18,000 bases of DNA from Alphaproteobacteria bacterium (lineage in GTDB: Bacteria > Pseudomonadota > Alphaproteobacteria > CAAGCB01 > CAG-977), in assembly GCA_900768465.1 (NCBI GenBank), contig CAAGCY010000015.1, positions 1-18,000 on the forward strand, written 5' to 3'. The notes beneath the pieces were generated by a model. That model was given only the letters and a program-made list of their open reading frames with translations, did not search any database and was not told the origin of the DNA. Shown here piece by piece: positions 14,795-18,000 of the stretch. The position numbers and the translations under genes are program-made. Position 1 is the stretch's first letter, and the number at the start of each line of letters is the position of its first letter.

Positions 14795-14820
14795 AAAAAC
14801 GGCGGGTTTCCGCCGCTTTT
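14795..14820 (+). terminator. Intrinsic terminator or attenuator upstream of rpsL
   Basis: CGGCGG (14800-14805), loop GTTT, CCGCCG (14810-14815), then TTTT (14817-14820). The flanking A run (14795-14798) can extend the stem across one A-C mismatch. It may simply end the transcript of the membrane enzyme, 110 bases after its stop. The only promoter-like sequence I see for rpsL lies before it, so it could also act as an attenuator in the rpsL leader. The 3' arm sequence TTCCGCCGC recurs at 14839-14847, offering an alternative partner for the 5' arm. Confidence 0.7.
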
Positions 14821-14902
14821 GAAAAGTTAGCTTTCCGGTTCCGCCGCAGAGGTTGGAATCGAGTAAGTATGTTGTAACGGTTAGATAGGAAAGAGGATTT
14901 TA

Positions 14903-15274
14903 ATGCCTACAATTAACCAATTGATTCGCAGTCCGCGTAAACCGAGCGTAAAACGTAATAAAGCTCCGGCTCTGCAGGCTTGCCCGCAGAAACGTGGTGT
15001 TTGCACCCGTGTTTACACAACGACTCCGAAAAAGCCGAACTCCGCTTTGCGTAAAGTCGCGCGTGTTCGTTTGACCAACAGTGCTGAAGTATTGAGCTAC
15101 ATTCCGGGTGAAGGTCACAACCTGCAGGAACACTCTGTCGTGCTGATCCGCGGCGGTCGTGTGAAAGACTTGCCGGGTGTGCGTTACCACATCATTCGCG
15201 GTACTCTGGATACTCAGGGTGTTTCCGCGCGTCGCCAGAGCCGTTCTTTGTACGGCGCAAAGCGTCCTAAATAA
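14903..15274 (+). CDS. rpsL: 30S ribosomal protein S12
   Basis: The 123-residue protein is full-length S12. It starts MPTINQLIRSPRK and contains TTTPKKPNSALRKVARVRL and GGRVKDLPGVRYH. S12 lies at the decoding centre of the small subunit and controls tRNA selection. The residues altered in classic streptomycin resistance are wild type here (K43 and K88), and the aspartate methylthiolated in many bacteria, next to K88, is present (D89). The ATG at 14903 follows GGAAAGAGG (14888-14896). The stop is 18 bases before rpsG. Position as the first gene of rpsL-rpsG-fusA-tuf is the standard str operon order. Confidence 0.98.
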   Translation: MPTINQLIRSPRKPSVKRNKAPALQACPQKRGVCTRVYTTTPKKPNSALRKVARVRLTNSAEVLSYIPGEGHNLQEHSVVLIRGGRVKDLPGVRYHIIRGTLDTQGVSARRQSRSLYGAKRPK

Positions 15275-15292
15275 TTTGGAAGGAATGAAAAT

Positions 15293-15763
15293 ATGTCTCG
15301 TCGTCACGCAGCAGAAAAACGCGAAATCGTGCCCGATGCCAAATACGGTGATCTGGTCGTCGCCAAATTTATGAATTGCGTCATGCTTCACGGTGCCAAA
15401 GCGACTGCCGAAAAAATCGTTTACGGTGCGTTGGATCGTGTTGCCGAAAAAACAAAAATGGAACCCTTGAAAGCGTTTGCCGATGCTTTGGAAAATGTCA
15501 AGCCGGCAGTTGAAGTCCGCTCCCGCCGCGTCGGCGGTGCGACCTATCAGGTTCCCGTCGAAGTCCGCCCCGAAAGAAAGCAGGCTTTGGCTATCCGCTG
15601 GATTATCAATGCCGCCCGTTCCCGTTCGGAAGAAACGATGGAACAGCGCTTGGCGGGTGAATTCATGGATGCTTTGAACAACAAAGGTGCCGCTGTCCGC
15701 AAACGCGAAGATACGCACCGCATGGCAGAAGCTAACAAAGCTTTCTCGCACTATCGTTGGTAA
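15293..15763 (+). CDS. rpsG: 30S ribosomal protein S7
   Basis: The 156-residue protein matches S7 in length. It opens MSRRHAAEKREIVPDAKYGD and has the conserved VEVRSRRVGGATYQVPVEV and the C-terminal NKAFSHYRW. S7 nucleates assembly of the 16S rRNA 3' major domain and forms part of the E-site exit. The ATG at 15293 follows GGAAGGA (15278-15284). In E. coli S7 represses its operon by binding a ~100-base rpsL-rpsG spacer; here that spacer is only 18 bases, so such a site would need to overlap coding sequence or be missing. fusA starts 27 bases after its stop. Confidence 0.97.
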   Translation: MSRRHAAEKREIVPDAKYGDLVVAKFMNCVMLHGAKATAEKIVYGALDRVAEKTKMEPLKAFADALENVKPAVEVRSRRVGGATYQVPVEVRPERKQALAIRWIINAARSRSEETMEQRLAGEFMDALNNKGAAVRKREDTHRMAEANKAFSHYRW

Positions 15764-15790
15764 TTTTAATTTTAGAGAAGGTTTTGTGTA

Positions 15791-17866
15791 ATGGCTCGCA
15801 CTACACCAATTGAAAAATATCGTAATATCGGTATCATGGCGCACATCGATGCCGGTAAAACGACAACAACCGAACGTATTCTGTACTACACGGGCAAGTC
15901 CCATAAAATCGGCGAAGTCCACGACGGCGCCGCGACCATGGACTTCATGGTGCAGGAACAGGAACGCGGTATTACGATTCAGTCCGCCGCGACGACCTGC
16001 TTTTGGAAAGGTCACCGCTTGAACATCATCGACACCCCGGGGCACGTCGACTTCACGGTTGAAGTTGAACGTTCTCTGCGCGTGCTGGATGGCGCGGTTG
16101 CCGTTTTCGACGGCGTTGCCGGCGTTGAACCGCAATCCGAAACCGTTTGGCGTCAGGCCGACAAGTACAAAGTTCCCCGTATCTGCTTCGTCAACAAGAT
16201 GGACCGTATCGGTGCGAACTTCCTGCGCGCGGTTGATATGATTAAAGACCGCTTGGGCGCGCGTCCCGTCGTTATGACGCTGCCGATCGGTGCCGAAGCC
16301 GATTTCGCCGGTGTTGTCGACGTTTTGAACAAACGCTCGATTATTTGGAACGGCGAACATCTGGGCGCCGAATTCTCTTACGGCGAAGTTCCGGCCGATT
16401 TGAAAGAATTGACCGACAAACTGCACGCAGAGATGGTCGAAACCGTTGTCGAACAAGATGATCAGGCGATGGAAGACTACTTGGAAGGCAAAGAAATCCC
16501 GCTGGAAACGTTGCAGAAATGCATCCGCAAAGGCACGATTTCGATGAGCTTCGTCCCCGTTTTGTGCGGTTCTTCGTTCAAAAACAAAGGCGTTCAGCCG
16601 ATGTTGGATGCGGTTGTTGATTATCTGCCGTCTCCGTTGGACATTCCGCCCGTCGTCTGCACGACTCCGAAAGGCGAAGAAGTTGTCCGTCATGCGACAG
16701 ACGACGAACCCTTGGCGGCTTTGGCGTTCAAAATCATGAACGACCCGTTCGTCGGTTCGTTGACGTTTGCCCGTATTTATTCGGGTGTGATGACAGCCGG
16801 TTCCTATGTTCTGAACTCCGTTAAAGAGAAAAAAGAACGTATCGGCCGTATGTTGTTGATGCATGCGAACCACCGCGAAGAAATCAAAGAAGCTTATGCA
16901 GGCGATATCGTCGCTCTGGTCGGTTTGAAAGAAACCACGACGGGTGAAACGCTGTGCGCCGAAAACGCTCCGGTTATTTTGGAAAAAATGGAATTCCCGG
17001 AACCCGTTATCGAAGTCGCCGTTGAACCCAAAACCAAAGCCGACGTTGAAAAAATGGGCTTGGCTTTGAACCGTTTGGCAATGGAAGACCCGTCTTTCCG
17101 CGTGGCTTCCGACGCCGAAAGCGGTCAGACAATCATCAAAGGGATGGGCGAACTCCATCTGGAAATCATTGTCGACCGTTTGAAACGCGAATTCAAAGTC
17201 GACGCGAATGTCGGCGCTCCGCAGGTTGCTTACCGTGAAACGATTTCTCAGACGTATGAAATCGACTACACGCATAAAAAGCAGTCCGGCGGTTCGGGTC
17301 AGTTCGCCCGCGTCAAGATTCGTTTTGAACCCTTGAAACCGGGTGAAGGTTATGTCTTTGAAAACACCGTCGTCGGCGGCAATGTTCCCAAAGAATACAT
17401 CCCCGGCGTTGAAAAAGGCTTGAAAGCCGCTTTGGAAACGGGCGTTATCGCCGGCTTCCCCTGCACGGACTTTAAGGCTACGTTGTTTGACGGTGCATAC
17501 CATGATGTCGACTCCTCGACGATGGCGTTTGAAATTGCGGCGCGCGCGGCTTTCCGCGAAGGCATCGCCAAAGCCAAACCCAAGCTGTTGGAACCCATCA
17601 TGAAAGTGGAAATCGTGACGCCCGAAGACTATATGGGCGACATCATCGGCGACTTGAACAGCCGCCGCGGTCAGGTTTCCGGTATGGATCAGCGCGGCAA
17701 CGCCCGTGTGATCGATGCGACTGTTCCTCTGTCCTCTATGTTCGGATATGTGAACACGCTTCGTTCCATGAGCCAGGGACGCGCACAATATTCGATGGTC
17801 TTCTCGCACTATGCGGAAGTGCCGGCGAATGTTGCCGAAGAAATCAAAGCCAAAGTTAACGGTTAA
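15791..17866 (+). CDS. fusA: Elongation factor G
   Basis: The 691-residue GTPase drives translocation of tRNA and mRNA on the ribosome and, with RRF, ribosome recycling. The GTP-binding motifs are intact: P-loop AHIDAGKT at residues 17-24, the switch I segment QERGITIQSAATT, DTPGHVDF from D81, and NKMD at 135-138. Later domains include GMGELHLEIIVDRLKREF and the domain IV stretch YTHKKQSGGSGQFARVKI. No resistance-type or duplicated-copy divergence stands out; this looks like the housekeeping EF-G. The ATG at 15791 follows AGAGAAGG (15774-15781). tuf begins 21 bases after its stop, in the same operon. Confidence 0.98.
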   Translation: MARTTPIEKYRNIGIMAHIDAGKTTTTERILYYTGKSHKIGEVHDGAATMDFMVQEQERGITIQSAATTCFWKGHRLNIIDTPGHVDFTVEVERSLRVLDGAVAVFDGVAGVEPQSETVWRQADKYKVPRICFVNKMDRIGANFLRAVDMIKDRLGARPVVMTLPIGAEADFAGVVDVLNKRSIIWNGEHLGAEFSYGEVPADLKELTDKLHAEMVETVVEQDDQAMEDYLEGKEIPLETLQKCIRKGTISMSFVPVLCGSSFKNKGVQPMLDAVVDYLPSPLDIPPVVCTTPKGEEVVRHATDDEPLAALAFKIMNDPFVGSLTFARIYSGVMTAGSYVLNSVKEKKERIGRMLLMHANHREEIKEAYAGDIVALVGLKETTTGETLCAENAPVILEKMEFPEPVIEVAVEPKTKADVEKMGLALNRLAMEDPSFRVASDAESGQTIIKGMGELHLEIIVDRLKREFKVDANVGAPQVAYRETISQTYEIDYTHKKQSGGSGQFARVKIRFEPLKPGEGYVFENTVVGGNVPKEYIPGVEKGLKAALETGVIAGFPCTDFKATLFDGAYHDVDSSTMAFEIAARAAFREGIAKAKPKLLEPIMKVEIVTPEDYMGDIIGDLNSRRGQVSGMDQRGNARVIDATVPLSSMFGYVNTLRSMSQGRAQYSMVFSHYAEVPANVAEEIKAKVNG

Positions 17867-17887
17867 AAATTTGGAGTTTTAAATACA

Positions 17888-18000
17888 ATGGCAAAAGAGA
17901 AGTTTACGAGAACGAAGCCGCACTGCAACATCGGCACGATCGGACACGTTGACCACGGAAAAACGACGTTGACGGCGGCGATCACGAAAGTATTGGCGAA
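17888..18000 (+). CDS. tuf: Elongation factor Tu, N-terminal fragment (second tuf copy)
   Basis: The first 37 codons are present and the gene runs out of the window. It starts MAKEKFTRTKPHCNIGTIGH and includes the P-loop GHVDHGKT. This is EF-Tu, here the last gene of the str operon. GGAG at 17873-17876 lies 11 bases before the ATG. It is a second copy of the gene whose 3' end lies at 1-119; the visible parts do not overlap, so sequence identity between the copies cannot be judged. Confidence 0.96.
   Translation, partial: MAKEKFTRTKPHCNIGTIGHVDHGKTTLTAAITKVLA

Noticed and set aside
14900..17809. 969-codon open frame antisense to rpsL-rpsG-fusA
   Set aside because: The three sense genes share a frame and a codon bias, which leaves the minus strand open. 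No independent evidence of coding.
1..18000. CRISPR arrays, insertion sequences, integrases, toxin-antitoxin pairs or phage genes
   Set aside because: No regularly spaced repeats, transposase or integrase motifs, or terminal inverted repeats were seen on either strand.

Overview
The window is the conserved RNA polymerase / ribosomal protein supercluster of a bacterium, read entirely on the + strand. The gene order is tuf, tRNA-Trp, secE, nusG, rplK, rplA, rplJ, rplL, rpoB, rpoC, two extra genes, rpsL, rpsG, fusA, tuf. Two tuf copies bracketing this block, with tRNA-Trp between tuf and secE, fits Alphaproteobacteria. The long RpoB lobe insertion with repeated TGE/GDE-type motifs and the CTTGAC-type -35 box also fit. 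GC looks moderate. Highly expressed genes almost never use TTA, CTA or TCA codons. I would guess an uncultured, possibly host-associated alphaproteobacterium, but the genus cannot be read from this sequence.

Layout. Bases 1-119 are the 3' end of one EF-Tu gene, followed by an AT-rich inverted repeat and a terminator-like hairpin. tRNA-Trp(CCA) at 219-294 runs into secE and nusG. After a 125-base spacer with a two-tier hairpin come rplK and rplA. A 279-base leader then holds a clear L10(L12)4 autoregulatory site (2393-2455), several further hairpins and a possible attenuator. rplJ and rplL follow, then a 161-base spacer with a long stem-loop, then rpoB and rpoC, ending at a strong terminator (12191-12225). 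A separate promoter (12239-12267) drives an unrecognised 241-residue protein and an overlapping membrane phosphoethanolamine-transferase/sulfatase-family enzyme. A spacer with a possible promoter and a terminator or attenuator leads into rpsL, rpsG, fusA and the 5' end of the second tuf.

How the genes work together. The block supplies the core of gene expression: RNA polymerase beta and beta-prime, the NusG elongation factor, the ribosomal stalk and L1 arm (L11, L1, L10, L7/L12), the decoding-site proteins S12 and S7, the factors EF-G and EF-Tu that work at the stalk, and SecE of the translocon. Regulation visible in the sequence is mostly RNA-based, by leader hairpins in front of rplK, rplJ, rplL, rpoB and rpsL.

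Most of the window is ordinary core genome. I found no CRISPR array, insertion sequence, prophage or obvious defence system. The least explained part is the two-gene insertion at 12307-14684, especially the first gene, which I do not recognise.
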